From Tessaracoccus flavus (lineage in GTDB: Bacteria; Actinomycetota; Actinomycetes; Propionibacteriales; Propionibacteriaceae), in the NCBI RefSeq assembly GCF_001997295.1, contig NZ_CP019605.1:868001-932000 (forward strand): 64,000 bases of DNA. The letters run 5' to 3'. A program made the position numbers and the translations under genes. Under the pieces are notes generated by a model. That model saw only the letters and a program-made list of their open reading frames with translations, did no database searches and was not told the DNA's origin. Positions 29,192-39,449 of the stretch are shown piece after piece. Every line of letters begins with the position of its first letter. Position 1 is the first letter of the stretch.

Positions 29192-30602
29192 ACTCGTCGA
29201 TCTGATGCAGCCGGCTCCGGTCGAGTTGTTCGGTGAGGACGCGACTGTCGGCCCGGACGTCGTGATCGACAACCGCGAGGCCACGGAGGGCTGCCTGTTC
29301 GTCGCGATCCCGGGGGAGAGGGTCGACGGCCACGCGTTCGCGGGCGCGGCCGTGGAGGCCGGCGCGCGGGGGATCATCGGCATGTACTCAACCGAGGCCG
29401 ACGTGCCGCACCTCCTCGCGGAGGATTCCGTGACGGCCCTGAGCTGGCTCGCGCGCGGGCTCGTCCGCGAAGCCAGGGCCCGCGGCATGATCAGCATCGG
29501 GGTCACCGGCAGTTCGGGCAAGACCAGCACGAAGGACCTCATGGCGCAGGTGTTCGAGGCCGCCGGCCCCACCGTGGCACCCGTCGGATCGCAGAACAAC
29601 GAGGTAGGCGTCCCCCTGACCGCCTGCCGGATCGACGACGAGACGGCCTACCTCGTCTCCGAGATGGGGGCCCGGGGGATCGGGCACATCTCCTGGCTCA
29701 CCTCCCTGGTGGGCCTCGACGTCGGCGTGTGCCTCAACGTCGGCAGGGCCCACGTCGGCGAGTTCGGGGGGGTCGAGGCGACCGCGAAGGCGAAGTCGGA
29801 GATCGTCGCAGATCTCAGCAGTGAGGGCTGGGCGGTGCTGAACGCCAACGACCCGGCCGTCGCCGCCATGCGCGAGAGGACCAGCGCCCGGGTTGCCTGG
29901 TTCGGCGAAGGGGACCTGCCTCCCGGTGATCTCCGCGTCTCCGCCCGTGACGTCACACTCAACGGGCTCAGCCAGGCGAGCTTCGAGCTGGTGGTCTCCG
30001 ACGACGACGGCGACCGGACGGCAAGAGTGGAGCTCTCGGTCATCGGCCGGCACCAGGTCATGAACGCCCTCGCCGCTGCAGCGGCCGCCGTCGCCGTCGG
30101 GCTGGATGTCGAGTCGGTCGCGTCGTCGCTGTCCGGGGCGACGCAGCGGTCCAGCTGGCGCATGGAACTCCTGCAGCGCCACGACGGGGTGCTGGTACTC
30201 AACGACGCCTACAACGCCAACCCGGACTCGATGGAGGTGGGCCTCCGGACCGCCGTCGAGTTGGGGCTCAGCACCAGGGCGGAACACCCTTCGGGTCGGG
30301 TGATCGCGGTCCTCGGCGACATGCTGGAGCTCGGTCCCCTGACCGAGGAGAGCCACGTGGAGCTGGGACGGCTCGCGGCCGACATGGGTGTGGCCGAGGT
30401 GATCGCGGTCGGCGAGAACGCGAGCAGCATCGTGGCCGGAGCGACCGCGGAGGGGCTCGCCGCGCGGGTCTCGGATCGCGACTCCATCGCATCGTCGCTT
30501 AACCTTTCCCCCGGCGATGTGGTCCTCATCAAGGGATCGCGAGGCGTCGGGCTGGAAACCGTCGCTGCTGAACTGGTTGCCCTGGACGGAGACGACTCAT
30601 GA
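29169..30602 (+). CDS. murF: UDP-MurNAc-tripeptide D-alanyl-D-alanine ligase
   Basis: 477 aa. Adds D-Ala-D-Ala to complete the pentapeptide precursor. ATP loop GVTGSSGKTSTKD, then SQNNEVGVPLT and NDAYNANPDSM, all family-typical. ATG at 29169 follows GGAGGAAGGGACGCAGG and overlaps murE by 23 nt. An alternative ATG at 29184 would overlap by 8 nt. The end overlaps mraY by 4 nt (ATGA). Confidence 0.94.
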   Translation: MRPRLMSELVDLMQPAPVELFGEDATVGPDVVIDNREATEGCLFVAIPGERVDGHAFAGAAVEAGARGIIGMYSTEADVPHLLAEDSVTALSWLARGLVREARARGMISIGVTGSSGKTSTKDLMAQVFEAAGPTVAPVGSQNNEVGVPLTACRIDDETAYLVSEMGARGIGHISWLTSLVGLDVGVCLNVGRAHVGEFGGVEATAKAKSEIVADLSSEGWAVLNANDPAVAAMRERTSARVAWFGEGDLPPGDLRVSARDVTLNGLSQASFELVVSDDDGDRTARVELSVIGRHQVMNALAAAAAAVAVGLDVESVASSLSGATQRSSWRMELLQRHDGVLVLNDAYNANPDSMEVGLRTAVELGLSTRAEHPSGRVIAVLGDMLELGPLTEESHVELGRLAADMGVAEVIAVGENASSIVAGATAEGLAARVSDRDSIASSLNLSPGDVVLIKGSRGVGLETVAAELVALDGDDS

Positions 30603-31669
30603 TCATGATCCTGCTCGCGGGCGGGCTGTCACTGCTGTTCGCAATGCTGGCCACGCCCCTGCTGATCAACTTCCTCACCCGGCGACAGTACGGCCAGTTC
30701 ATCCGCGAGGACGGTCCGACCGCCCACTACGTCAAGCGTGGGACGCCGACCATGGGTGGTCTGGTCATCGTCGGAGCCGCCGTGCTCGCCTACTTCGTCG
30801 CGCACCTGCTTCGCTGGCAGGCACCGTCCCTGTCGGCGTTGCTGGTGCTCGGCCTGGCCATCGGCATGGGCACGCTCGGCTTCCTCGACGACTGGGCGAA
30901 GATCTCGAAGGAGCGCAGCCTGGGGCTCACCCCCCGAGGCAAGCTCATCGGCCAGTTCCTCATCGGCGCCGCCTTCGCCCTGCTGGCGCTGAACTTCCCC
31001 AACGACCGCGGGCTCACCCCAGCGTCCCCGGCCGTCAGCTTCCTCCGCGACATCAACTGGTTGCACCTGCCGCTGTTCCTCGCGGTGCTGTTCATCGTCT
31101 TCCTCATCATGTCCTGGTCCAACGCCGTCAACCTCACCGACGGGCTCGACGGGCTCGCGGCCGGCAGCGCCACCCTCGTGTTCGCCGCCTACACTCTCGT
31201 GAGCATCTGGCAGTTCAACCAGTGGTGCTCCCGCGCCTCGACTGCCGGCCCCCGCTGCTACGTGGTGCGTGATCCGCACGATCTGGCGGTCGTCGCCATC
31301 GCGTTCGCCGGAGCGTGTTTCGGCTTCCTGTGGTGGAACGCGAAGCCCGCGAAGATCTTCATGGGGGACACGGGATCCATGGCCATCGGAGCGACGCTGG
31401 CCGGTCTCTCCGTGCTCACCCGCACCGAGCTGCTGCTCGTGGTTCTCGGCCTCCTCTTCGTCATCGAGGTCGGCTCGGTGGCGCTGCAGGTGGGCTACTT
31501 CAAGGCCACCAAGGGCAAGCGGATCTTCAAGATGTCGCCGATCCATCACCACTTCGAACTCCTCGGCTGGCAGGAAGTGACCGTGGTGATCCGGTTCTGG
31601 ATCATCTGCGGGCTCTGCGTGGCCCTTGGCGTCGGCATCTTCTACGCGGAATGGGTGGTCGGCCAGTGA
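30599..31669 (+). CDS. mraY: Phospho-MurNAc-pentapeptide translocase
   Basis: 356 aa integral membrane enzyme that transfers phospho-MurNAc-pentapeptide to undecaprenyl phosphate (lipid I). About ten membrane segments. Conserved loops include [45 protein letters not shown] and [10 protein letters not shown] (the histidine-rich catalytic loop). The second start codon two residues in (MIM) makes the exact start ambiguous by 6 nt. Coupled to both neighbours by 4-nt overlaps. Confidence 0.95.
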   Translation: MIMILLAGGLSLLFAMLATPLLINFLTRRQYGQFIREDGPTAHYVKRGTPTMGGLVIVGAAVLAYFVAHLLRWQAPSLSALLVLGLAIGMGTLGFLDDWAKISKERSLGLTPRGKLIGQFLIGAAFALLALNFPNDRGLTPASPAVSFLRDINWLHLPLFLAVLFIVFLIMSWSNAVNLTDGLDGLAAGSATLVFAAYTLVSIWQFNQWCSRASTAGPRCYVVRDPHDLAVVAIAFAGACFGFLWWNAKPAKIFMGDTGSMAIGATLAGLSVLTRTELLLVVLGLLFVIEVGSVALQVGYFKATKGKRIFKMSPIHHHFELLGWQEVTVVIRFWIICGLCVALGVGIFYAEWVVGQ

Positions 31670-33114
31670 CCGGGGAGTGGATCCGCAGCGCGAACAGACT
31701 GTCGGACTGGAGCCGTGCGCAGGTCGTCGTGGCGGGGCTGGGGGTCTCCGGATTCGCCGCTGCCGACGGGCTGATGTCGCTGGGCGCCAAGGTCACGGTC
31801 CTCGACGAATCGGAGTCACACGCCGACAAGGCGACCCTGCTGGAGACCCTTGACGTCACTGTTCGGCTCGGCAGGGGAGCGACGGCGGAGCTCCCGCCCG
31901 GTACCGACCTCGTGGTCACCTCGCCCGGCTGGCGGCCCAGCGCGCCGCTGCTCAAGCAGGCGGCCGCCGCCGGAGTGCCGGTGTGGGGGGAGACCGAACT
32001 CGCGTGGCGGATGATGCAGCCGGACCGTTCCATCCCGTGGCTGGCGGTGACCGGAACCAACGGCAAGACCACCACCACCCAGATGCTGGAGTCGATGCTG
32101 ATCGCTGACGGGCGGAAGGCAGCCGCGGTCGGAAACATCGGCCGGCCCATCATTGAGGCCATCCTCGACGACGTCGACTACGACGTGTTCGCCGTCGAGC
32201 TGTCGAGCTTCCAGCTGCACTGGATGAACAACGTCAACCTGCACTCGGCCGTCGTGCTCAACGTGCACGCCGACCACCTCGAGTGGTACGCCGGGGACGA
32301 CGGGATGCAGCGCTACACCGACGACAAGGCGAAGATCTACCAGGGCGTCACCCATTCGTGCGTCTACAACGTCGATGAGCCCGTCACCGAGCGCATGGTG
32401 GAGGACGCCGAGGTGGTCGAGGGGGCACGGGCGATCGGGTTCACGCTGGGAACCCCGGCCATCTCCATGCTGGGGATCGTCGACGACCTCATCGTCGATC
32501 GCGCCTTCGTCGAGCAGCGCCGTGACTCCGCCCTCGAACTGGCGAAGATCTCCGATGTGCAGCCGTTCGCCCCGCACAACGTCGCCAACGCGCTCGCCGC
32601 CGCCGCCCTGGCGCGGAGCTACGGGGTCCGGGCCCCCTCCGTTGCCGCCGGCCTCCAACGCCTGCAGCTGGCCGGCCACCGGATCCAGAAGGTCGCCGAG
32701 AGCGGTGGGGTGGCCTGGGTGGACGACTCCAAGGCCACCAACCCCCACGCGGCGAACTCGGCCATGCAGGCCTTCGACTCGTTCGTCTGGATCGCTGGGG
32801 GTCAGGCAAAGGGGACGACCTTCGACGAGCTCATCTCCTCGCACCGGAGCAAGATGCGCGGCGCCGTGGTCATCGGAGTCGATCGGCACCTCATCGCCGA
32901 GACGCTTGCCCGACACGCGCCCGACCTCCCTGTCCGCGTGCTGGACAGCACCGACACTGGGGTGATGGACGAGGTGGTCGCCCTGGCTGGGGCCATGGCC
33001 CGACCGGGCGATACGGTGCTGCTCTCCCCGGGCTGCGCCAGCCTCGACATGTTCGACAGTTACTCGGACCGGGGCGACGCGTTCGCCCAGGCCGTCGCCC
33101 GGTATCTCAACTAG
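31666..33114 (+). CDS. murD: UDP-MurNAc-L-alanine:D-glutamate ligase
   Basis: 482 aa from GTG 31666, which overlaps the mraY stop (GTGA); the longer frame upstream lies inside mraY. N-terminal Rossmann-like domain ([17 protein letters not shown]), ATP loop [11 protein letters not shown], then [11 protein letters not shown] and VNGHADHL-like [12 protein letters not shown]. The C-terminal domain has [12 protein letters not shown]. Cytosolic second ligase of peptidoglycan precursor synthesis. Confidence 0.94.
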   Translation: MTGEWIRSANRLSDWSRAQVVVAGLGVSGFAAADGLMSLGAKVTVLDESESHADKATLLETLDVTVRLGRGATAELPPGTDLVVTSPGWRPSAPLLKQAAAAGVPVWGETELAWRMMQPDRSIPWLAVTGTNGKTTTTQMLESMLIADGRKAAAVGNIGRPIIEAILDDVDYDVFAVELSSFQLHWMNNVNLHSAVVLNVHADHLEWYAGDDGMQRYTDDKAKIYQGVTHSCVYNVDEPVTERMVEDAEVVEGARAIGFTLGTPAISMLGIVDDLIVDRAFVEQRRDSALELAKISDVQPFAPHNVANALAAAALARSYGVRAPSVAAGLQRLQLAGHRIQKVAESGGVAWVDDSKATNPHAANSAMQAFDSFVWIAGGQAKGTTFDELISSHRSKMRGAVVIGVDRHLIAETLARHAPDLPVRVLDSTDTGVMDEVVALAGAMARPGDTVLLSPGCASLDMFDSYSDRGDAFAQAVARYLN

Positions 33115-33131
33115 ACGAAAGGTGGTGCTCG

Positions 33132-34370
33132 ATGGCGACCGACGCAGCTTCCCCGGCTCGGCCCATCACCGTCTGGTCCCAGGTCAAGACGCTCGCAGCG
33201 TCGCCGATGGCGCCGTACTACTTCATCGCCGGTAGCGTCACGATCCTTGTCGTGATCGGCTCCCTGATGGTGTTGAGCGCCTCGTCGGTGCTGGCGCAGG
33301 CCACTCAGGACGGTCCCTACTACTTCGCCATCCGGCAACTCCAGTTCCTGGGCGCCGGCCTCGTCTTCGCCATCGCGCTGAGCCGCACGCCGCCGGCGCT
33401 GCTCCGACGGATCGGCTGGCTCGTCTGGGCGCTGGCGGTCGTTCTGCTCATCCTGGTGCAGACCCCGCTCGGCGTCACCGTCAACGGCAACACCAACTGG
33501 CTGGAGATCGGCCCGGTGCAGTTCCAGCCGTCGGAGTTCGCGAAGCTCGCTCTGATCGTGTGGTGCGGCACCGTCTTCCACCTCAAGCGGGGGCGCCTGC
33601 ACGAACCGGCGCAACTGGCGGTTCCCCTCGTCCCCCTCGGCGGACTCATCCTCGCGCTCGTCCTTGCCGGCCGGGATCTCGGCACCGGGCTGATCGTCGG
33701 CCTCATCATGGTGCTGATCCTCTGGTTCATCGGCACCTCCCTGCGCGTCCTCATCCCCATGGGGGCCGCCGCGCTGGGTCTGGTCGTGCTGCTGGTCTAC
33801 GGCTCCGGCAACCGGATGAGCAGGATCAGCGTCTTCCTCGACCCGCAGTCCAACACCGACCTGTCCTCGCAGCCTATGGCCGCGCTCTATGCGCTCGCCT
33901 CAGGCGGCTGGTGGGGGCTCGGCCTGGGAGCGGGCAAGCAGAAGTGGGGTGGGCTGAAGGACGGCGCTCACACCGACTTCATCTTCGCCGTGATCGGCGA
34001 GGAACTGGGCCTCTTCGGGGTCCTCCTCGTCGTGGGGCTGTTCGCACTCCTCGGCTGGGCCGGACTCGAGGTGGCCATGCGGTCGGACAAGATGTTCAAT
34101 CGCGTCGTCGCCGCGGGCATCACGGGGTGGTTCCTGGTCCAGGCGATCATCAACATCTTCGTCGTCCTCCACCTCCTCCCGGTGCTCGGCGTGCCGTTGC
34201 CCTTCATCTCGTACGGCGGCTCGGCGCTCATGGCGGGGCTCATGGCCACCGGCGTGCTCATGGCGCTGGCCCGAGACACCCCGTCGGCCCGCGCCTATCT
34301 CGCCACGAGGGCACCCAGGGCGGCGCGGCCGCGGATGACCAGCGTGATGGCTGCTACCAAGGAAGACTGA
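33132..34370 (+). CDS. ftsW: Septal peptidoglycan glycosyltransferase (SEDS family)
   Basis: 412 aa with about ten membrane segments. SEDS polymerase that works with FtsI. Conserved stretches: NWLEIGPVQFQPSEFAKLAL, the loop Asp in LAGRDLGTGLI, and LPFISYGGSALM near the C-terminus. ATG 33132 follows GAAAGGTGGTGCTCG, 17 nt after murD. The stop overlaps the murG start (TGATG). A rodA-type role is unlikely given the position inside the dcw cluster. Confidence 0.93.
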   Translation: MATDAASPARPITVWSQVKTLAASPMAPYYFIAGSVTILVVIGSLMVLSASSVLAQATQDGPYYFAIRQLQFLGAGLVFAIALSRTPPALLRRIGWLVWALAVVLLILVQTPLGVTVNGNTNWLEIGPVQFQPSEFAKLALIVWCGTVFHLKRGRLHEPAQLAVPLVPLGGLILALVLAGRDLGTGLIVGLIMVLILWFIGTSLRVLIPMGAAALGLVVLLVYGSGNRMSRISVFLDPQSNTDLSSQPMAALYALASGGWWGLGLGAGKQKWGGLKDGAHTDFIFAVIGEELGLFGVLLVVGLFALLGWAGLEVAMRSDKMFNRVVAAGITGWFLVQAIINIFVVLHLLPVLGVPLPFISYGGSALMAGLMATGVLMALARDTPSARAYLATRAPRAARPRMTSVMAATKED

Positions 34371-35467
34371 TGACCAGTGTCGTACTCGCCGGCGGTGGAA
34401 CCGCCGGCCACACCTCCCCGCTCATCGCCACCGCCAAGGCGATCCTCGCCAGGCGCCCGGATGCGTCCATCCTCTGCATCGGGACGGCAAAGGGACTCGA
34501 GACGAGGGTCATCCCCGAGGCCGGCCTGGAGTTGCGCCTCATCACCCCGGCCCCGCTCCCGCGCTCGGTCAACCTGGACCTGGTCAAGCTTCCGTACACG
34601 CTGACGCGGTCGACGCGGGAGGCCCGACGCCTACTCAGGGAGGCGAAGGCGGACGTGCTCGTGGGGTTCGGGGGGTATGTGTCGATTCCCGCGTACCTGG
34701 CTGCGCGGATGTCGGGCGTGCCTGTCGTCGTGCACGAGGCGAACAAGCTCGTGGGGGTGGCCAACAAGGTCGGGGCGCGGTGGGCCCATTTCGTCGGCAC
34801 CACGTTCGAGGAGACGACCCTGCCGGGGGCGCGGTTGATCGGTATGCCCATCAGTGCGTCGATCACCCATCCGAAGCTCGGTGCGGCGCAGGCCCGCGAG
34901 TCCTTCGGGCTGGACCCGGAGCGTTCCACTCTGCTCGTGAGCGGCGGGTCGCAGGGAGCGCGCAGCATCAATGAGGCCGTGGCGGGCGCCCGCGAGGCCA
35001 TCCTTACCGCGGGTATCCAGATCCTTCATGTGCTCGGCCCCAAGAACTTCGGATCCGAGCACGTCGTCGTGGAGCACGACAATGGCGCCCGGTACCGACC
35101 CGTCGCGTTCGTCGACGACATGGCTGTGGCCTACGCCGCCGCTGACCTCATGCTGGGCCGGGCGGGGGCGGGCACGGTCATGGAGACCGCAGTGTCGGGC
35201 CTTCCGGTGATCTTCGTGCCGTGGCCCTACGGTAACGGCGAGCAGGCACGCAACGCGGCGGGCCTTGTCGCAGCGGGTGCCGGCGTGATGGTTGAAGATG
35301 GGGAGCTGACGGCGGATAAGCTTGAGCGGCTGGTGGTCGACCTGTGTGCCGATCCCGACCGTCTCGCGGCGATGTCCCAGGCAGCCCGCGGGATGTATCC
35401 CTCCGACGCGGCGGAAACCCTCGCCGAGGCCGTCCTCGCGGCGGCTGCCAAGGAAAGGCTCTCGTAG
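34370..35467 (+). CDS. murG: Lipid II synthase (undecaprenyl-PP-MurNAc-pentapeptide GlcNAc transferase)
   Basis: 365 aa. Peripheral membrane GT28 enzyme. N-terminal VVLAGGGTAGHTSPLIA gives the lipid-acceptor loop; GFGGYVSIPAYLAA, VHEANKLVGVANK and the donor-site LVSGGSQGARSIN and GRAGAGTVMETAVSGLPVIFVP follow. ATG at 34370 shares its A with the ftsW TGA. The open frame upstream is within ftsW. murC starts right after the stop with no gap. Confidence 0.95.
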   Translation: MTSVVLAGGGTAGHTSPLIATAKAILARRPDASILCIGTAKGLETRVIPEAGLELRLITPAPLPRSVNLDLVKLPYTLTRSTREARRLLREAKADVLVGFGGYVSIPAYLAARMSGVPVVVHEANKLVGVANKVGARWAHFVGTTFEETTLPGARLIGMPISASITHPKLGAAQARESFGLDPERSTLLVSGGSQGARSINEAVAGAREAILTAGIQILHVLGPKNFGSEHVVVEHDNGARYRPVAFVDDMAVAYAAADLMLGRAGAGTVMETAVSGLPVIFVPWPYGNGEQARNAAGLVAAGAGVMVEDGELTADKLERLVVDLCADPDRLAAMSQAARGMYPSDAAETLAEAVLAAAAKERLS

Positions 35468-36916
35468 ATGCTCCTCAACCCCATCGACGTCATCCCAGCG
35501 GACCAGGTCGGGCCCGTGCACTTCATCGCCGCCGGGGGCTCTGGCATGAGTGGGGTCGCCCGTCTCTACGCCCAGCTCGGCGTCAAGACCTCAGGTTCGG
35601 ATCAATCGGATTCGACCGCGCTCCAGGGCCTGGCCCGCGCCGGCGTCACGACCTACGTCGGCCACGCCCCGGAGCAGCTCGGGGACGCACAGACCGTTGT
35701 CATCTCGTCGGCGATCCGATCCGACAATGTCGAGCTGGTCGAGGCGAAGCGGCGCGGGCTGCGGATCTGGCATCGCTCCGCAGCGCTGGCGGCGCTGATG
35801 CTCGGCAAGCGGGGCGTGTCGGTGGCAGGCACCCACGGGAAGACCACGACGACGGCGATGACCGCCGTCATGCTCGCCGAGGCCGGGGCTCAGCCGAGCT
35901 ACGTCATCGGAGGGCCGCTGTCCACCACGGGCGTGAGCTCCGAGCTGGGGACGGGCCCGGCGTTCGTCGTTGAGGCGGACGAGTCGGACGCATCCTTCCT
36001 GCAGTACCCCACGGAGATCGCAGTCATCACCAACGTCGAGGCCGACCACCTCGTCAACTGGGGCACACCCCAGGCCTACGCCGACGGCTTCCGCGCCTTC
36101 GCCACACGGCCCACCGTCCAACACGTCATCATCAATGTCGACGATCCCGGCTCGCGTCAGTTGGCCGAGGATCTCGTCGGTGAGGCGCGACACATCGTGC
36201 GGTACGGGGAAGCTCCAGACGCCGACGTCCGGATCACCGATGTGCGGCCCGAGGGCAACGGGGTCTCGGCCACCATCAGCTACGGCGATGACTCGGGTCG
36301 CATCGTGTTGCAGGTACCGGGCAACCACAACCTGGCCAACGCGTCGGCGGCCTACGCGGCGGGGAGACTGCTCGGGCTCACCCATGAGGCAGCCGTCGAC
36401 GCCCTTGGACGGTTCGAGGGGACCCTGCGCCGGTTCCAGCTCATCACCGACACCGCGGGCATCCGGGTCTTCGACGACTACGCCCATCACCCCACCGAGA
36501 TCCGCGCCGCGCTGACAGCGGCGCGCCGCGCCACTGAGGCGGGCAACGAGGCCACCGGGCTGTCGGGGCGGCTGATCGCCTGCTTCCAGCCGCACCTCTA
36601 CAGCCGCACCGTCGACTTCGCCGACGAGTTCGGCGAGGTGATGACCCTGGCGGACATCGCCGTCATCAACGACGTCTGCGGCGCTCGCGAAGACCCCATC
36701 CCCGGCGTGACCGGTGAACTCGTCGTCGATGCGGCGAAGAAGCACGGGGCGGAGGAGGTGGTCTACGTGCAGGAGAAGTACGATCTGCCGGCCGCACTCA
36801 ACGACATCGCCCAGCCCGGCGATCTGATCATCACGCTCGGCTGCGGCGACGTCACGATCGTCGGCCCTCTCCTGGCCGACATCCTCAAGGAACGCCCCGA
36901 CGCGGAAGCCCGGTGA
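35468..36916 (+). CDS. murC: UDP-MurNAc:L-alanine ligase
   Basis: 482 aa. First amino-acid ligase of peptidoglycan precursor synthesis. The N-terminal nucleotide loop is HFIAAGGSGMSGVARLY, the ATP loop is VAGTHGKTTTTAM, then VEADESDASFLQY and VFDDYAHHPTEIRAAL. ATG 35468 abuts the murG stop. Its end overlaps ftsQ (GTGA). The order murG-murC-ftsQ-ftsZ is the classic actinobacterial one. No ddl gene lies between, also usual here. Confidence 0.95.
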   Translation: MLLNPIDVIPADQVGPVHFIAAGGSGMSGVARLYAQLGVKTSGSDQSDSTALQGLARAGVTTYVGHAPEQLGDAQTVVISSAIRSDNVELVEAKRRGLRIWHRSAALAALMLGKRGVSVAGTHGKTTTTAMTAVMLAEAGAQPSYVIGGPLSTTGVSSELGTGPAFVVEADESDASFLQYPTEIAVITNVEADHLVNWGTPQAYADGFRAFATRPTVQHVIINVDDPGSRQLAEDLVGEARHIVRYGEAPDADVRITDVRPEGNGVSATISYGDDSGRIVLQVPGNHNLANASAAYAAGRLLGLTHEAAVDALGRFEGTLRRFQLITDTAGIRVFDDYAHHPTEIRAALTAARRATEAGNEATGLSGRLIACFQPHLYSRTVDFADEFGEVMTLADIAVINDVCGAREDPIPGVTGELVVDAAKKHGAEEVVYVQEKYDLPAALNDIAQPGDLIITLGCGDVTIVGPLLADILKERPDAEAR

Positions 36917-37638
36917 GTGAACCCCTGACGCCTGGCAGATTCGTCCAGGCGCTGCAGTCCAAGCGACGCGCGGCCAAGCGGCGCACCCTCATCCTGTGGG
37001 GCGGCGTCGCGGTGCTCGTGGTGGGCGCCGCAGTGGGCACCTGGCTGCTGTTCTTCTCACCCGTCTTCGCGGCCCAGCAGGTCTCTACGAGCGGCCTCGA
37101 ACTGCTCACGGAGGAACAGGTGGCTCAGGCGGCCGCCGTACCTGTCGGTGAGCCCCTGTTGCGGATCTCGACGCAATCCGCCGAGGAACGGGTCCGAGAG
37201 CTGGCTCCCGTCGACGAGGTGGACGTGGTGCGTCGGTTCCCGGATGCGATCGAGATCATCGTGACGGAGCGTCGGATGCAATACCAGCGCGAACGCGGCG
37301 GCCAGTTCGAGTGGATCGACGAGGACGGCGTGGTGTTCCACAGCACCGCCGAGCCTTCGTCGGGGGCACTGCTCGCCCGCAGCGATACCGAGGAACAGAG
37401 GTTGCTCGCCGATATCGCCACGGTGGCGCGCCACGTGCCGGGGGAGATTCGTCCGGAGGTGGAGGCGATCCAGGCCGACGCGGTGGACCAGATCTCGCTG
37501 CTGCTGCCCGAGGGCCGGACGGTGGTGTGGGGGAGCGCCGAGGAATCTGAGCTGAAGGCGCAGGTGCTCGAGGCGCTCCTGGAGATCGACGCGACCGTCT
37601 TCGATGTCTCCGCGCCACGGCATCCGACGACCCGCTGA
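36913..37638 (+). CDS. ftsQ: Cell division protein FtsQ
   Basis: 241 aa. Cytoplasmic basic start (SKRRAAKRRT), one membrane helix (about 28-48), then a POTRA domain (VFAAQQVSTSGLELLTEEQV to VTERRMQY) and the FtsQ beta domain (FEWIDEDGVVF, LLLPEGRTVVWGS). Scaffold of the divisome that binds FtsL and FtsB. GTG at 36913 overlaps the murC stop. The gap of 90 nt to ftsZ holds the ftsZ promoter. Confidence 0.9.
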   Translation: MSEPLTPGRFVQALQSKRRAAKRRTLILWGGVAVLVVGAAVGTWLLFFSPVFAAQQVSTSGLELLTEEQVAQAAAVPVGEPLLRISTQSAEERVRELAPVDEVDVVRRFPDAIEIIVTERRMQYQRERGGQFEWIDEDGVVFHSTAEPSSGALLARSDTEEQRLLADIATVARHVPGEIRPEVEAIQADAVDQISLLLPEGRTVVWGSAEESELKAQVLEALLEIDATVFDVSAPRHPTTR

Positions 37639-37715
37639 CGAAACCCTGAAGTACCACTTGAGGTGAATCGGAGACGATTCGGCCGCGCCGTTGGACGGGC
37701 GGCGACCGCCTCTCC

Positions 37716-37721
37716 TAGCCT
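37716..37721 (+). promoter_or_regulatory. -10 hexamer for a leaderless ftsZ transcript
   Basis: TAGCCT followed by exactly 7 nt and then the ftsZ ATG. No Shine-Dalgarno is visible before this ATG. This is the TANNNT-N6/7-start pattern of actinobacterial leaderless mRNAs, and it recurs before seven other genes in this window. Confidence 0.6.
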
Positions 37722-37728
37722 TGCGGAC

Positions 37729-38892
37729 ATGGCTAGCGCATCTCAGAACTACCTCGCAGTGATCAAGGTTGTCGGTGTCGGCGGCGGCGGCGTCAACGCC
37801 ATCAACCGCATGATCGAGGCCGGGCTCCGCGGCGTGGAGTTCATCGCCGTGAACACCGACGCGCAGGCTCTGCTGATGAGCGACGCCGACGTCAAGCTCG
37901 ACATCGGCCGCGAACTCACCCGCGGTCTCGGCGCCGGGGCCGACCCGGCCAAGGGCCGCCAGGCAGCGGAGGACCACTCCGATGACATCGAGGAGGCGCT
38001 CAAGGGCGCCGACATGGTGTTCGTGACGGCCGGCGAAGGTGGCGGCACCGGCACCGGTGCCGCTCCGATCGTGGCGAAGATCGCCCGTTCGATCGGGGCA
38101 CTCACCATCGGCGTCGTCACGAGGCCGTTCTCCTTCGAAGGCAGGCGTCGCGCTACACAGGCCGAGACAGGCATCGAGTCGTTGCGCGAGGAAGTCGACA
38201 CGCTGATCGTCATCCCCAATGACAAGCTGCTGCAGATGACCGACCACCAGGTGGCGATCCTCGACGCGTTCAAGCAGGCCGACCAGGTGCTCATGCAGGG
38301 CGTCTCCGGCATCACCGACCTCATCACGACCCCAGGCCTCATCAACCTCGACTTCGCCGACGTGAAGTCGATCATGAGCCAGGCCGGCTCGGCCCTCATG
38401 GGCATCGGCTCCGCCCGCGGTGAAGACCGTGCTCGGGCTGCAGCTGAGATGGCCATTTCCTCCCCGCTGCTGGAAGCCAGCATCGACGGCGCGCACGGGG
38501 TCCTGCTCTCGATCGCAGGCGGCTCCGACCTCGGTCTGTTCGAAGTGTCCGCCGCGGCTCAGCTCATCGAGGAAGCAGCCCACGACGAGGCCAACATCAT
38601 CTTCGGTACGGTCATCGACGACGCGCTCGGCGACGAGGTCCGCGTCACCGTCATCGCCGCCGGCTTCGACGGAGGACAGCCGCTCAAGCGCCAGAGCCGC
38701 CCCGCGGAGCGTCCCCAGCCCCAGCAGAGCCGGCCGGCTCCGCAGCAGGCCCAGCCCCAGCAGCCCCGTCAACAGGCCCAGCCGGCGGCCCCACAGGCCA
38801 ACCCGATGCCCGGCCAGCGCCCGGCTCAGCCGGCGCCCGTGGCCCCGCAGTACGACGACGACGACCTGGACGTCCCCGACTTCATGAAGTGA
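37729..38892 (+). CDS. ftsZ: Cell division GTPase FtsZ
   Basis: 387 aa. Tubulin-like GTPase forming the Z-ring. [20 protein letters not shown] at the start, the tubulin signature GGGTGTG at 104-110, the catalytic T7 loop [11 protein letters not shown], a Pro/Gln-rich linker (about 325-372) and the C-terminal peptide DLDVPDFMK that binds SepF and other partners. ATG 37729 was chosen over an earlier ATG (37663) because conservation begins there and a -10 hexamer lies 7 nt upstream. Confidence 0.96.
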   Translation: MASASQNYLAVIKVVGVGGGGVNAINRMIEAGLRGVEFIAVNTDAQALLMSDADVKLDIGRELTRGLGAGADPAKGRQAAEDHSDDIEEALKGADMVFVTAGEGGGTGTGAAPIVAKIARSIGALTIGVVTRPFSFEGRRRATQAETGIESLREEVDTLIVIPNDKLLQMTDHQVAILDAFKQADQVLMQGVSGITDLITTPGLINLDFADVKSIMSQAGSALMGIGSARGEDRARAAAEMAISSPLLEASIDGAHGVLLSIAGGSDLGLFEVSAAAQLIEEAAHDEANIIFGTVIDDALGDEVRVTVIAAGFDGGQPLKRQSRPAERPQPQQSRPAPQQAQPQQPRQQAQPAAPQANPMPGQRPAQPAPVAPQYDDDDLDVPDFMK

Positions 38893-38969
38893 TGCCGACT
38901 CGCCGGTGCGTCGTCGCATCCGCGGTTGCCGCGGCGCGCTAGCCTTGCATAGCGAACAAGGAGGCATAA

Positions 38970-39443
38970 GTGGGCGTTCGGAAGCTTGCCGCATGGATGG
39001 GACTCGTCGAGGACGGTCGCTACCAGGATGAGGATCAGTATGACGCTGACGCCGATTTCGCCGACGACGAGGAACTGGAGCCGGCTCCGGCCGTCGCTCC
39101 CGTCTCGCCTCTGCCGACGCGACGCCCTGCGCCCGCCGCCCCGGTCGTGAAGGAGGTGGCCGACTTGAGTCGGATCGTCAGCGTTCGCCCCCGTTCGTAC
39201 AACGAAGCGCGCGTCATCGGGGAGAACTTCCGCGATGGCATCCCCGTCATCATGAACCTGTCCGACATGGAGGACGGCGAGGACAAGCGCCTCGTCGACT
39301 TCGCCGCAGGTCTCATCTTCGGGCTCAAGGGCAACATCGAGCGCGTCTCCAGCAAGGTCTTCCTCCTCTGCCCCCAGAATCTGGTGGTGGGACCCGAGGA
39401 CAAGGAGCGCATCGCCTCGGGCGGCTTCTTCAACCAGAGCTGA
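38970..39443 (+). CDS. sepF: SepF, Z-ring membrane anchor
   Basis: 157 aa. N-terminal amphipathic membrane-binding helix (MGVRKLAAWMGL), acidic linker (12-50) and a DUF552 domain with VRPRSYNEARVIGENFRDG, FAAGLIFGLKGNIERVSSKV and FLLCPQNL. Polymerises on the membrane and binds the FtsZ tail. GTG at 38970 follows AAGGAGGCATAA. A TAGCCT hexamer at 38940-38945 may give it a promoter of its own. It follows ftsZ directly, whereas many relatives carry pgeF (yfiH) and yggS between the two. Confidence 0.93.
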   Translation: MGVRKLAAWMGLVEDGRYQDEDQYDADADFADDEELEPAPAVAPVSPLPTRRPAPAAPVVKEVADLSRIVSVRPRSYNEARVIGENFRDGIPVIMNLSDMEDGEDKRLVDFAAGLIFGLKGNIERVSSKVFLLCPQNLVVGPEDKERIASGGFFNQS

Positions 39444-39449
39444 TCGCCT

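Noticed and set aside
37663-37728. Earlier ftsZ start adding 22 residues
   Set aside because: The extra residues ([15 protein letters not shown]) are not FtsZ-like, and the later ATG sits 7 nt after a -10 hexamer at the conserved start.
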